A stretch of DNA of 45,797 nucleotides from positions 1 to 45,797 of the forward strand of contig JAFRWN010000123.1 in assembly GCA_017437965.1 (NCBI GenBank). The letters run 5' to 3'. A program made the translations under genes and the position numbers. The notes beneath the pieces are model-generated. The model was not told where the DNA came from. It saw only the letters and a list, made by a program, of their open reading frames with translations, and did no database searches. This DNA is from Lachnospiraceae bacterium (GTDB lineage: Bacteria > Bacillota > Clostridia > Lachnospirales > Lachnospiraceae). This document shows positions 16,996-25,668 of the stretch, piece by piece. Every line of letters begins with the position of its first letter. Position 1 is the stretch's first letter.

Positions 16996-17024
16996 AAAAA
17001 CCGATTGAATTCAATCGGTTTTTT
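16996..17024 (+). terminator. Terminator of the ABC transporter operon
   Basis: A perfect palindrome AACCGATTGAATTCAATCGG(TT) flanked by A and T runs can act in both directions. It lies 33 bases after the last stop. Confidence 0.85.
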
Positions 17025-17052
17025 ATATTGCGGGGAAATATAATAAAAAAAC

Positions 17053-17081
17053 TTGATTTTTGGATATATATGAGTTATAAT
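17053..17081 (+). promoter_or_regulatory. Sigma-A promoter of the lanC-like/rrf2/D1K1 unit
   Basis: TTGATT (17053-17058) and TATAAT (17076-17081) are separated by 17 bases. A putative Rrf2 box follows at 17096-17118. Confidence 0.75.
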
Positions 17082-17095
17082 CGTAAAAACATACT

Positions 17096-17118
17096 ATACC
17101 TACCGAATAACAGGGAAT
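17096..17118. promoter_or_regulatory. Putative Rrf2-type operator
   Basis: ATACCTAC-N7-CAGGGAAT fits the pattern CC-N13-GGAA shared with the cysK, suf and nifB leaders. It sits just after the -10 box, where a repressor would block transcription. Confidence 0.45.
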
Positions 17119-17130
17119 TAAGGAGAAAAC

Positions 17131-18999
17131 ATGAGATTTACTGACTGGATAAATGATTTTGAGCCGCTCGGACGCGAAAAGCTTTTGAATATCGTTGGCG
17201 AAGTGCTTGAGTGGATAGAAAGCTATTCATATGAAAACGGAGATGAGACATACTGGGATGTGTTCCCTGAAGGCCCCAAAGGAGGCTTCATGCTTTCCGA
17301 TTCGGGAATCTATGCAGGTTCTGCCGGAATCGCACTGCTTTATTTAAGGCTTTTTAATTCTACCGGGGATCCCGGCTATCTGAAAAAAGCGGAAGCAGGG
17401 ATCAATCATGTAATAGCCGTGTATAAGGGAGAAGATGATTTTAAGACTGATTCGGATTCGATTATGGGTACTTCCATCGGTTACCTTAACGGACCGGCAG
17501 GAGGTGCCTATGTCGCAAAGGAACTCTATAAAATCAACGGCGATGAAAAATACAGGGATTTTGCGCTTCGTGTTGCGTATGACTGCATAAAGGCTGCCAA
17601 CGAAGAGAGCGGGGCGCTGTACTGGAGGGGTATTTACGGTATCATCAGTGAGGGAAGCCTGGTGCTGTTTCTTCTTGATATGTATGATACCTTCGGAGAC
17701 GAAAAATTCCTTGAGGCTGCGGTTAAAGCAGGAGAGTATATTGACAGAAAAAAGGAAAATGCTCCGCAGGGAGGCTGCAGATGGTATGCTATGCCGACGG
17801 ACACTTTCCCTACCATTAAAAAAGCAGGAGGCTATTTCCCGGGCTTTGAATACGGGGCGGCCGGCTGCGGATATATTCTTGCAGGTCTCTATGAACATTC
17901 AAAGCAGAAAAAATATCTTGATACCGCGATAAAAGCCGCAAAGTATATCATGAATGTTGCGGATTATTCAAAAGACGGCAGCGCGGCCCTTGTCAGATAC
18001 AACGATACTTATCTTACCGACCTTTACTATCTGGGAGTATGTCAGGGACCGGTCGGGACTTCAAGGCTTTTTTATAAGCTGTATTGTCTTACCGGTGAGG
18101 AAAAGTATAAAGAGTTTGTTATCAAACTTACGAACGGTCTTTTGGCATCGGGGGCTCCAAAAGTACACTCGAGAGGATACTGGAGGACCAATTGCTATTG
18201 CTGCGGCGCTGCAGGAATGCTGGAACATTTTCTGCACATGCACAGGCTTAGCGGAGAACAGAAATATCTGGATGCCGCTTATTCTGCGGCGGAAGAGCTT
18301 ATCGGCGCATCGACTGCAGACGGAAAGCAGAGAAAGTGGTATACGGCATGGAACCGCCATGAACCGTTTAAATCGGAGGCATATACAGGACTTTATCACG
18401 GTTCGGGAGGATGTGCGGCTGCGCTTCTGGCACTGGCCCAGTATATCGACGGAAAATCCTTTGCTCCGTTCTATCTTGAGGATCCGTATGCGGTACTGTA
18501 TGAAAGGTTTGAATTTAGGGAGATAAGAGAGAGCGAAGCACTTCAGGCAGCGGAGGTAGAAAGCATATGTTTTCCGCCGAATGAGGCGTGCAGCATTGAA
18601 CACATGACCGAGCGCGTGAAAGCGGCTCCCGAGCTGTTTTTGGTCGCACTTGACAAAGAGACCGGAAAGATCGCTGGTTTTTTAAACGGGATTTCGGTAA
18701 ATGAGGATAGCTTCAGGGATGAATTCTTTACGGATGCTGCAATCCATGTTCCGGGCGCCGCTAACGTAATGCTTCTTGGACTTGATGTTTTGCCCGAATA
18801 CCGGGGACTGGGCCTTGCGAAAAAGCTGGTCGGGATCTACAGGAAAAAGCAGCAGGAAAGAGGAAGCAAAAGACTGGTTCTGACCTGCCATGCCGAAAAA
18901 ATCGGAATGTATGAAAAATTCGGTTTCCATGACCTCGGAGCATCCGCATCGGTCTGGGGCGGTGAAAGCTGGCATGAAATGGATATCTGCCTGTCATAA
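17131..18999 (+). CDS. LanC-like alpha/alpha-barrel protein fused to a GNAT acetyltransferase
   Basis: The 622-residue protein has two parts. Residues ~1-450 form a LanC-like toroid with repeated Gly-rich turns (YAGSAG at 61, LNGPAG at 119, YGAAG at 241, CQGPVG at 304, CCGAAG at 357, YHGSGG at 422). The first zinc Cys (357 or 358) and the zinc His (423) of LanC are present, but the Cys preceding that His is Tyr422. Residues ~455-622 are a GNAT domain with the acetyl-CoA motif YRGLGLAK at 557-564. There is no lanthipeptide precursor nearby, and the position in the sulfur cluster suggests handling of a small thiol or thioether substrate; this is speculative. AAGGAG precedes the start. Confidence 0.75.
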   Translation: MRFTDWINDFEPLGREKLLNIVGEVLEWIESYSYENGDETYWDVFPEGPKGGFMLSDSGIYAGSAGIALLYLRLFNSTGDPGYLKKAEAGINHVIAVYKGEDDFKTDSDSIMGTSIGYLNGPAGGAYVAKELYKINGDEKYRDFALRVAYDCIKAANEESGALYWRGIYGIISEGSLVLFLLDMYDTFGDEKFLEAAVKAGEYIDRKKENAPQGGCRWYAMPTDTFPTIKKAGGYFPGFEYGAAGCGYILAGLYEHSKQKKYLDTAIKAAKYIMNVADYSKDGSAALVRYNDTYLTDLYYLGVCQGPVGTSRLFYKLYCLTGEEKYKEFVIKLTNGLLASGAPKVHSRGYWRTNCYCCGAAGMLEHFLHMHRLSGEQKYLDAAYSAAEELIGASTADGKQRKWYTAWNRHEPFKSEAYTGLYHGSGGCAAALLALAQYIDGKSFAPFYLEDPYAVLYERFEFREIRESEALQAAEVESICFPPNEACSIEHMTERVKAAPELFLVALDKETGKIAGFLNGISVNEDSFRDEFFTDAAIHVPGAANVMLLGLDVLPEYRGLGLAKKLVGIYRKKQQERGSKRLVLTCHAEKIGMYEKFGFHDLGASASVWGGESWHEMDICLS

Positions 19000-19068
19000 C
19001 AATTTTGACAGGGTTGAGAAAAACGATGAGTATCTGTAAACTACCTTCGGAAAAGAGGAAGCATAAAA

Positions 19069-19506
19069 ATGAAAATATCAACAAAGGGCAGATATGCCAT
19101 ACGCGTCATGCTGGAGCTCGGAAATTATTACAAATCGGAGGATCCGGTAACGGTAAAAGAGATTTCAAAACGGAATGATATCTCGGATAAATATCTTGAA
19201 CAGATCGTATCGATGCTTTCAAAGGCAGGACTGATACGGAGTATCAGAGGTGCAAAGGGTGGCTACATGCTTACACATGACCCCGGATCATACAGTGTTG
19301 CAGATATTTTAAAGGCAAGCGAGGGCAATCTCTCTTCGGTCGAGTGCAGTGAGTTAAGTGGCGAGGGCTGTAATAAAAAAGACAGATGTGTCTCAATAAG
19401 GATATGGAAGAAACTTGACGGCGCGGTATACGAAGTGTTAAACGGCATAAAGCTTTCGGATCTGTTAGAATGGCAAAGCGAGCAGAGCGATCAGTATATC
19501 ATATAA
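19069..19506 (+). CDS. Rrf2 family transcriptional regulator (IscR/CymR-like)
   Basis: The 145-residue protein has the Rrf2 winged helix (MKISTKGRYAIRVMLELG at the N terminus, ISDKYLEQIVSMLSKAGLI as recognition region, GAKGGYML wing). Three cysteines, 93, 101 and 107 (C-x7-C-x5-C), are placed as the Fe-S ligands of IscR-type members, so it may sense Fe-S status; CymR-type members instead sense cysteine supply. It is encoded 69 bp after the LanC-GNAT gene and 34 bp before nitrogenase-like pair 1. It is the obvious candidate to bind the CC-N13-GGAA boxes across the cluster. Confidence 0.9.
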   Translation: MKISTKGRYAIRVMLELGNYYKSEDPVTVKEISKRNDISDKYLEQIVSMLSKAGLIRSIRGAKGGYMLTHDPGSYSVADILKASEGNLSSVECSELSGEGCNKKDRCVSIRIWKKLDGAVYEVLNGIKLSDLLEWQSEQSDQYII

Positions 19507-19540
19507 TGAAAAAATTGAAAGGTTAATCGGGTAAAGAAAA

Positions 19541-20986
19541 ATGGCGGAAGTAAAATATTCGGGCGTGAGAGAGTCTAAGCCCGGAAGAGTGAACGACCTC
19601 GGAACGACCGGAAAAAAAGCGGAAGAGGATTTTAAAAAGGGCTGCCTTAAACGTGCGGACAGGAGCTTTGCGCAGGGACTGCAGTGCCAGCAGATAAACT
19701 CAATGGCCGCGCTTATGTCTCTGGAGGATTCGGTGTTTATATCGCATTCACCCCAGGGGTGCGTCGGCTGTGCCATAATGGCGATAGACATGTACCGCGT
19801 GGGACAGGCTCATCGCGGGATAAAGAATATAGAAAATCCCAGGATCATTGTTACAAACCTTGACCAGAAAAGCGTGGTCTTCGGCGGAGAGCAGAAACTT
19901 CGCGAGGCGGTAAAAAAAGCAGTGACAAGATATACGCCGAAAATGATCTTCGTGTATGCCTCATGTGCTTCGGGCATCATCGGTGACGATATAGATGCTA
20001 TCTGTGAAGATCTGTCGGATGAATATCCGGATCAGCTTATTGTTCCAATACACTGCGAAGGCTTTAAATCAAAAATCTGCGCTTCGGGTTTTGATGCCGC
20101 ATTTATATCCATCAATAAATATATCCTTAAAAAAGAGAAAAAGGAAAAAATACCGGGGCTGGTGAATCTTTTTGCACCTACAACGGTTAGCTTCGCTGAT
20201 CAGAAGGAAATGGAAAGGATGATGAGCCTCATCGGAGCACAGGTGAATTATATTCCTTTCTACAGCTCTCTTGAAAAGATAAGAAGGATTCCGCAGGCCG
20301 AAGCTTCGACCTCGATATGTAAGGTTTTTGCGGATGAATTCATGAAGGAGCTTGAGGAGGATTACGGTATACCGTACTCGCATACTGTTATGCCGATTGG
20401 AATAAGGAATACCGACATTTGGTACAGAGGCATCGCAAAGGTGATCGGAAAAGAAAAAGAGGTTGAGGAGATCATAGAAAAAGAACATTTAAGGATCGAA
20501 CCTCTTGTGGCAGAGATAAGGAAAAGACTGGAAGGAAAAAGGGTGTTTATCTGCGGCGGTACGGGCAGAAGCTTTGCCGCAGCCGCGCTTATCGATGATT
20601 TCGGCATGCAGCTTGTCGGTCTTGAAACACCGACCTATGATGGGGATGCACAGGCGGACGTTGAGTATCTGAATAACATCCATAAGGATTATGTGATAGA
20701 TATCGCAAACATGCAGCCCTTTGAACAGGTGAACCTGCTTAACAAGCTGAAACCCGATGCTTTTATCGGAGTACCTCAGTGGGCAGCCCAGCTCGGCTAC
20801 CCGACCACACATGTACTTGACGGAAAACGTCCTACCATGGGCTATGACGGACTGTTGTATCTGGGCAGGAAAATAGCCGACCAGCTGGAAAATCCGGGCT
20901 TTAACGTGAAGCTTTCGAAACATGCAAAGCTTCCTTACCGCGACAGCTGGTACAACGAAGATGCTTTTAAATATATTATTGATTAG
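19541..20986 (+). CDS. Nitrogenase component 1-like alpha subunit (D1)
   Basis: The 481-residue NifD-like protein keeps the P-cluster cysteines: Cys35 (KGCLKRAD), Cys74 (SHSPQGC) and Cys142 (ASCASGIIGDD). It also keeps Cys260 (TSICKVFADEF), which aligns with the cofactor ligand Cys275 of NifD. The His442 position is Met433 (PTMGYDG). Active-site residues of N2-reducing enzymes are changed: Gln191 is Cys180 and His195 is Phe184. It is thus a nitrogenase-like protein, not a dinitrogenase. It could be a catalytic subunit or a NifE-like scaffold, since NifE also lacks the His. Partner K1 follows by 14 bp. The ribosome site is weak. Confidence 0.88.
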   Translation: MAEVKYSGVRESKPGRVNDLGTTGKKAEEDFKKGCLKRADRSFAQGLQCQQINSMAALMSLEDSVFISHSPQGCVGCAIMAIDMYRVGQAHRGIKNIENPRIIVTNLDQKSVVFGGEQKLREAVKKAVTRYTPKMIFVYASCASGIIGDDIDAICEDLSDEYPDQLIVPIHCEGFKSKICASGFDAAFISINKYILKKEKKEKIPGLVNLFAPTTVSFADQKEMERMMSLIGAQVNYIPFYSSLEKIRRIPQAEASTSICKVFADEFMKELEEDYGIPYSHTVMPIGIRNTDIWYRGIAKVIGKEKEVEEIIEKEHLRIEPLVAEIRKRLEGKRVFICGGTGRSFAAAALIDDFGMQLVGLETPTYDGDAQADVEYLNNIHKDYVIDIANMQPFEQVNLLNKLKPDAFIGVPQWAAQLGYPTTHVLDGKRPTMGYDGLLYLGRKIADQLENPGFNVKLSKHAKLPYRDSWYNEDAFKYIID

Positions 20987-21000
20987 AAAGGAATGCGGAT

Positions 21001-22311
21001 ATGGCAGATATTTTGGAAAATCCAAGGGGAGGCTGCGTGCTTGCGGGAATTGCATCGGTTCTGGAGGCTATGCACAGAATATGCCCCATTTACCATTCTG
21101 GTCCGGGCTGCTGCATGCAGACGACAGCCTCGGAGCAGGGACAGTCGGGTCATAAGTCTTCCTGCTTTGTGAGCGGCGTATCGATACCTTCCAGTAATAT
21201 GCTCGAAAGAGAGGTTGTTTTTGGAGGAATCGAGAAATTAAAAACTACCGTTCAGGGTTCGATAGATATAATCGATGCCGATGCTTATTTCATACTTACA
21301 GGATGTACCGCAGGCATTATAGGAGACGATGTTTCGGTTATAGCGGAACAGTTCAGGGAGGAGGGCTATCCGGTTTATGCCATCGACTCTCCCGGTTTTG
21401 TCGGCGACTCGAACTTGGGCTATGAGATAGTCTGGACCCAGTTTATCAAGGACGTGATAGAACAGAGCGAAGTAAGGGATGAAAAGCTTGTAAATATTTT
21501 TGGGATAATACCTTATCACGATCCTTTCTGGAGCGGTAATCTTGAAGAGATAAAGAGACTGCTCGAGGCACTTGGCCTTAAGGTAAATACATTTTATACC
21601 GGCCATCAGGGAATTGAGGATGTAAAGAAATGCTCAAAAGCCGCATTAAACCTGATAATAAACCCCTGGCTGTTTAAGGGCAATGCCGAAAAATTTGAAA
21701 AGAAATTCGGTGTTCCGTCCCTTCGTATTGATGGGCTTCCCGTCGGTGCAAGCGATACCACGGCTTTTCTGAGGAAGCTTGCAAAAACCCTGAATGATAA
21801 TGCTGGCAGGGAGATTGTTCCTCAGAGCGTGCTTGAAGCAGTGATCGAAAAGGAAGAGGACTATGTATATTCTTACCTGGAGCAGGCAATCGGAGCACTG
21901 AGCTGGAAGAGGTTTGCCATCGCAGGAGAGGCAAATATCGCTATCGGCCTGACAAGATATCTTGCAAATGATTACAGCTTTTCTCCGGTACTTGCGATAA
22001 TCACCGATCCTGTTAAGAATTCTGAGGATAAGGAGAGAATAGTAAAGCAGATAACCGATCTGGAATATGCGAGACCGCCCAAGGTAATTTTCCTCACCGA
22101 TCAGTACGAGATCAACAAAGCACTGATGGAGGAAGAAGAGGATATTTCCCTGATCATGGGAAGCAGCAACGAAAGAGAGGCGGCGCTTAAGAGGGAAGTA
22201 CAGTATCTCTATACTTCTTTTCCGATGAACGAAAGGCTTATCTTTAACCGAAGCTATGCAGGTTACCGCGGAAGCCTGACTTTTACCGAAGATCTTTACG
22301 ATAACCTCTGA
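21001..22311 (+). CDS. Nitrogenase component 1-like beta subunit (K1)
   Basis: The 436-residue NifK-like protein is shorter than NifK (~520) because it lacks the N-terminal extension. The three P-cluster cysteines are present: Cys12 (RGGCVLAG), Cys37 or 38 (HSGPGCC) and Cys102 (LTGCTAGIIGDD). AAAGGA precedes the start. It should form the alpha2beta2 complex with D1, with a P-cluster at their interface. It is paralogous to K2 at 35490. LysR regulator follows 13 bp later. Confidence 0.88.
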   Translation: MADILENPRGGCVLAGIASVLEAMHRICPIYHSGPGCCMQTTASEQGQSGHKSSCFVSGVSIPSSNMLEREVVFGGIEKLKTTVQGSIDIIDADAYFILTGCTAGIIGDDVSVIAEQFREEGYPVYAIDSPGFVGDSNLGYEIVWTQFIKDVIEQSEVRDEKLVNIFGIIPYHDPFWSGNLEEIKRLLEALGLKVNTFYTGHQGIEDVKKCSKAALNLIINPWLFKGNAEKFEKKFGVPSLRIDGLPVGASDTTAFLRKLAKTLNDNAGREIVPQSVLEAVIEKEEDYVYSYLEQAIGALSWKRFAIAGEANIAIGLTRYLANDYSFSPVLAIITDPVKNSEDKERIVKQITDLEYARPPKVIFLTDQYEINKALMEEEEDISLIMGSSNEREAALKREVQYLYTSFPMNERLIFNRSYAGYRGSLTFTEDLYDNL

Positions 22312-22324
22312 TTGGGAGTATCAT

Positions 22325-23239
22325 ATGACTTTTACGCAGCTTAAATATGCGGTCTGCATCGCAGAGTTGAATTCTTTCAATGCGGCCGCGAAAAAACTGT
22401 TTGTTTCACAATCAAGTATTTCTACCGCGATAAAAGAACTTGAGAGTGAAATCGGGATCAGCATTTTCGAACGGACAAACAGGGGGATTGCGCTCACTAC
22501 TGCCGGTTCGGAATTCATTTACTATGCAAATAACATACTTTTGCAGGTGAATGCACTGAGCGATAAGTATTCCGAGGGCGGTTCCAAAAAGAAATTCTAT
22601 ATCACGATGCATCATTCAACCTTTGCCACAAAAGTGTTTGCGGATGTAGTGAATCACTTTGGTCTCGAAGATTATGAATACGGGCTTTTTGAGACTAAAA
22701 CTGCGGATGTGATAGAGGATGTGGCAAGAGGAAAGAGCGAACTTGGAATCCTTTACCTGAGTGAATATAACCATCGTTATTATATGAGGCTTTTCAAAGA
22801 GAGAGGGTTATCCTTTGAGGTACTTGCGGAATACGGTGTCAGCGTATACCTCGGAAAGAACCATCCGTTGGCTAAAAGAGAGATACTCAGCCTTTCCGAG
22901 CTTGAAGAATATCCGTGCCTGCTTTTCGACCAGGGCGAAAATTCAAGCGCATATTTCTATGAGGAGATAGTTTCGGCCTACGAGTACAAAAATATATTAA
23001 GGACCAGCGACAGGGCGACCTGCCTTGACCTGGTAAAAAGGCTTAACGGTTATTCTGTCGGTGTCGGTATATTGAGCGATACCGAATCGATGTCTGAGCT
23101 TCATGCGGTGCCGTTAGATACAGATGAGAAGATCAAGGTTGGCGCACTGTACAGGGAAGGGAGCGTTCTTTCGGCTCCTGCAAAGAAATATCTTGAAGAG
23201 TTTGAAAGCTATGTGCCGGCAAACAGTAGGGGACAATAG
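22325..23239 (+). CDS. LysR family transcriptional regulator
   Basis: The 304-residue protein has a LysR winged helix (MTFTQLKYAVCIAELNSFNAAAKKL, SQSSISTAIKELE) and a co-inducer-binding domain. It is encoded directly after K1 and 111 bp before cysK. LysR proteins of sulfur metabolism (CysB, CysL, YtlI) often respond to O-acetylserine or a sulfur source, so a role in sulfur control is reasonable but inferred from context. Confidence 0.9.
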   Translation: MTFTQLKYAVCIAELNSFNAAAKKLFVSQSSISTAIKELESEIGISIFERTNRGIALTTAGSEFIYYANNILLQVNALSDKYSEGGSKKKFYITMHHSTFATKVFADVVNHFGLEDYEYGLFETKTADVIEDVARGKSELGILYLSEYNHRYYMRLFKERGLSFEVLAEYGVSVYLGKNHPLAKREILSLSELEEYPCLLFDQGENSSAYFYEEIVSAYEYKNILRTSDRATCLDLVKRLNGYSVGVGILSDTESMSELHAVPLDTDEKIKVGALYREGSVLSAPAKKYLEEFESYVPANSRGQ

Positions 23240-23248
23240 ATTTAGTTA

Positions 23249-23277
23249 TTGACAAAACATAAGAAATGGTGTAAAAT
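23249..23277 (+). promoter_or_regulatory. Sigma-A promoter of cysK
   Basis: TTGACA (23249-23254) and TAAAAT (23272-23277) are separated by 17 bases, 73 bases before the start codon. Confidence 0.8.
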
Positions 23278-23288
23278 ATTTAATAGAT

Positions 23289-23310
23289 TCCCTAGTTTGT
23301 AGATAGGAAT
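23289..23310. promoter_or_regulatory. Putative Rrf2-type operator of cysK
   Basis: TCCCTAG...ATAGGAAT fits CC-N13-GGAA and starts 12 bases after the -10 box. Confidence 0.5.
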
Positions 23311-23350
23311 TATAGAAATCGCAAAATATTATAACAGGAGAAGAAAAAGT

Positions 23351-24289
23351 ATGAGTAAAATCGTAAAAAGCGCAGCCGAGCTTATCGGCAAAACCCCGCT
23401 GCTTGACGCGGAACGTTTTTCAAAGAGTGCAGGAGTGGAAAATGCAAAAATCTATACAAAGCTTGAATTTTTAAATCCCGCCGGTTCGGTAAAAGACCGT
23501 ATCGCCCTTTCAATGATTGAGGATGCTGAGGAAAAGGGCCTTTTAAAACCCGGTGCTACAATTATAGAGCCTACAAGCGGAAATACCGGTATCGGTCTTG
23601 CATCCGTTGCAGTTGCCAAAGGCTACAAGGCAATCCTTACGCTTCCCGACACGATGAGTGTCGAGAGAAGAAACCTTCTTAAGGCATACGGTGCCGAGCT
23701 TGTTCTTACCGAGGGCGCTAAGGGAATGAAGGGTGCAATTGCCAAGGCAAAGGAGCTCAACGAGAGCATTCCCGGATCAATCATCCTTGGACAGTTCGAC
23801 AACCCCGCAAACGTTAAGGCTCACCGTGAGACTACAGGTCCCGAAATCTATGAGCAGACCGAGGGCAAGGTTGATATCTTTGTTGCCGGTGTAGGTACAG
23901 GCGGAACGATCACAGGTGTAGGCGAGTACTTAAAGAGCAAGAATCCCAATGTGAAGGTCGTTGCTGTTGAGCCCGCTTCAAGCCCCGTGCTTTCAAAAGG
24001 AACCGCAGGCCCTCACAAGATACAGGGCATCGGCGCAGGCTTTGTTCCCGCAGTACTCAATACGGAAATATATGATGAGGTCATCGCGATCGAAAATGAT
24101 GATGCTTTTGAATTTGGAAGGAAATTTGCAAGAAGCGAAGGAATCCTTGTAGGAATATCCTCAGGTGCAGCTCTTAAGGCAGCTCAGATACTTGCTAACC
24201 GTCCGGAGAATGCTGGCAAGAATATTGTAGCTCTTCTTCCCGATTCCGGTGACAGATATCTTTCCACACCTCTTTTCTCCAATAACTAA
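23351..24289 (+). CDS. cysK: Cysteine synthase (O-acetylserine sulfhydrylase)
   Basis: The 312-residue PLP enzyme condenses O-acetylserine with sulfide to give cysteine. The PLP lysine is in [11 protein letters not shown], the substrate loop is [12 protein letters not shown], and the phosphate-binding Gly loop is [10 protein letters not shown]. Length and motifs are standard for CysK. ACAGGAG precedes ATG 23351. Its own promoter, operator-like box and terminator make it a single-gene unit within the sulfur cluster. Confidence 0.96.
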   Translation: MSKIVKSAAELIGKTPLLDAERFSKSAGVENAKIYTKLEFLNPAGSVKDRIALSMIEDAEEKGLLKPGATIIEPTSGNTGIGLASVAVAKGYKAILTLPDTMSVERRNLLKAYGAELVLTEGAKGMKGAIAKAKELNESIPGSIILGQFDNPANVKAHRETTGPEIYEQTEGKVDIFVAGVGTGGTITGVGEYLKSKNPNVKVVAVEPASSPVLSKGTAGPHKIQGIGAGFVPAVLNTEIYDEVIAIENDDAFEFGRKFARSEGILVGISSGAALKAAQILANRPENAGKNIVALLPDSGDRYLSTPLFSNN

Positions 24290-24327
24290 ATGATTGTTAT
24301 CAGACAGAACAGTCTTTAAACTTTAAG

Positions 24328-24356
24328 CGCAGCCGTGAAAGCGGCTGCGTTTTTTT
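24328..24356 (+). terminator. Terminator of cysK
   Basis: A perfect 8-bp stem CGCAGCCG / CGGCTGCG with loop TGAAAG is followed by seven T. Confidence 0.92.
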
Positions 24357-24436
24357 GGGGGGTTGTTATCGAAAAAACAGATAACCGGCCATTGATATTA
24401 TGAACTTTTAAAAACCGGAGAAATGTGATAATATAA

Positions 24437-24458
24437 ATACAAGTAATCCGATAGGAAA
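24437..24458. promoter_or_regulatory. Putative Rrf2-type operator (weaker)
   Basis: The right half ATAGGAAA matches and the left half reads AC instead of CC at the same 13-base spacing. Possible -10 boxes GATAAT (24427) or TATAAA (24432) lie just upstream; no good -35 is seen. Confidence 0.35.
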
Positions 24459-24473
24459 ATGGAGGTATACATA

Positions 24474-25493
24474 ATGGCTAAAATTTATAATTCAATTACG
24501 GAACTGGTCGGACGCACACCAATCGTAGAGTTTAAGAGACTTGAAAAAGTACTTGGTTTAAAAGGCAGGATAGCAGGAAAGCTTGAGTATTTTAATCCCG
24601 CAGGTTCACATAAGGACCGCATCGCGCTTGAGATAATCGAAGGCGCAGAGGCAAGAGGAGAAATCAGTCCCGACAAGACTACCCTTGTTGAGTTTACAAG
24701 CGGTAATACGGGAATCGCACTCGCAGCTTTCGCTGCCGCAAAGGGTTATAAGTTTAAAATAGGTCTTCAGCCCGGCGTGTCAGTGGAAAGACTTAAGCTT
24801 TTGGAAGCTTACAATGCAGAGATTGCCGATATCACCCCCGAGGATCTTGCTCCGGTATTTGAAAAAGGCGTTGAGGCATTCGGACCGCTCACGGAAAAGC
24901 TGCTTGCAGGTACCGTTAACGGATATGCAACCTGGCAGCTTTCAAATCCCGACAACATTCTCGCACATTACAGACATACCGGTCCCGAAATCTGGGAAGA
25001 TACCGACGGAGCAGTTGACATCTTCATCGGCGGTGTGGGAACGGGAGGCTCCACTCACGGCGTAAGCAAGTATCTTAAGGAAAAGAAGCCTGAAGTCGTA
25101 ACGATAATCACTCAGCCCGATCCCGAGTCGGTAAAAAATTCGGCTGTTGAGGGAGCAGGAGACGGAGGTTTTCACGGAATCCATGCAGTAAAGGATGAAA
25201 ACGGTTTCAATGCTATGAAACCTGACAATTTCAGTGCAGAGTATTCGGACAGGTATGAATATGTGACCTATGCCGAGACCTTAAAGGCTATACATCTTGT
25301 CGGAAGATATGAGGGTATTTTCCTTGGCGCATCCGCGGGTGCAAGCCTTGCGGTAGCGATAAGAGAGGCATTAAAGGAAGAAAATGAAGGAAAACTGATA
25401 ATCCCACTTCTTCCCGATAACGGTGAGAGATATCTCTCGGAAAACCTTCAGAGAGTAAGGCCTGAACTTGAAAATAAGGTAACGACATTTTAA
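24474..25493 (+). CDS. Second cysteine-synthase-family PLP enzyme
   Basis: The start chosen is ATG 24474, with GGAGG eight bases upstream. The 339-residue beta-family PLP enzyme has its PLP lysine in NPAGSHKDRIA (His where CysK has Val), the loop VEFTSGNTGIALA and the Gly loop GVGTGGSTHG. It differs from CysK in the active-site neighbourhood (FHGIHAVKDENGFNAMKP) and is about 27 residues longer. It may use another acceptor or sulfur donor, for example a thiol such as methanethiol, or a different activated serine. It has its own leader and terminator. Confidence 0.85.
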   Translation: MAKIYNSITELVGRTPIVEFKRLEKVLGLKGRIAGKLEYFNPAGSHKDRIALEIIEGAEARGEISPDKTTLVEFTSGNTGIALAAFAAAKGYKFKIGLQPGVSVERLKLLEAYNAEIADITPEDLAPVFEKGVEAFGPLTEKLLAGTVNGYATWQLSNPDNILAHYRHTGPEIWEDTDGAVDIFIGGVGTGGSTHGVSKYLKEKKPEVVTIITQPDPESVKNSAVEGAGDGGFHGIHAVKDENGFNAMKPDNFSAEYSDRYEYVTYAETLKAIHLVGRYEGIFLGASAGASLAVAIREALKEENEGKLIIPLLPDNGERYLSENLQRVRPELENKVTTF

Positions 25494-25514
25494 CGACCGT
25501 TATCAGATACCCAC

Positions 25515-25553
25515 AGGGGCTGTTGCAGTATGTTGATGTAACAGCCTCTTTTA
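25515..25553 (+). terminator. Terminator of the second cysteine-synthase gene
   Basis: AGGGGCTGTT pairs with AACAGCCTCT around a 15-base loop and is followed by TTTTA. Confidence 0.75.
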
Positions 25554-25575
25554 TTTGCAAAAAATAAAAAAAGAT

Positions 25576-25604
25576 TTGCAATTCCCAGCAGTTTAGTATA
25601 TAAT
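25576..25604 (+). promoter_or_regulatory. Sigma-A promoter of the suf operon
   Basis: TTGCAA (25576-25581) and a perfect TATAAT (25599-25604) are separated by 17 bases. Confidence 0.8.
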
Positions 25605-25614
25605 GCCTGTATAA

Positions 25615-25637
25615 ATCCTATAAAACCGATAGGAATT
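25615..25637. promoter_or_regulatory. Putative Rrf2-type operator of the suf operon
   Basis: AATCCTAT-N7-ATAGGAAT is the most symmetrical of the boxes (7 of 8 positions form a dyad). It lies about 10 bases after the -10 box. Confidence 0.55.
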
Positions 25638-25668
25638 AAATAAAAGGATGGAGAAAGAGGAAATATAA

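Noticed and set aside
17131..18999. Lanthipeptide biosynthesis locus
   Set aside because: Only a LanC-like domain is present, with an altered zinc site; there is no precursor peptide, dehydratase or protease.
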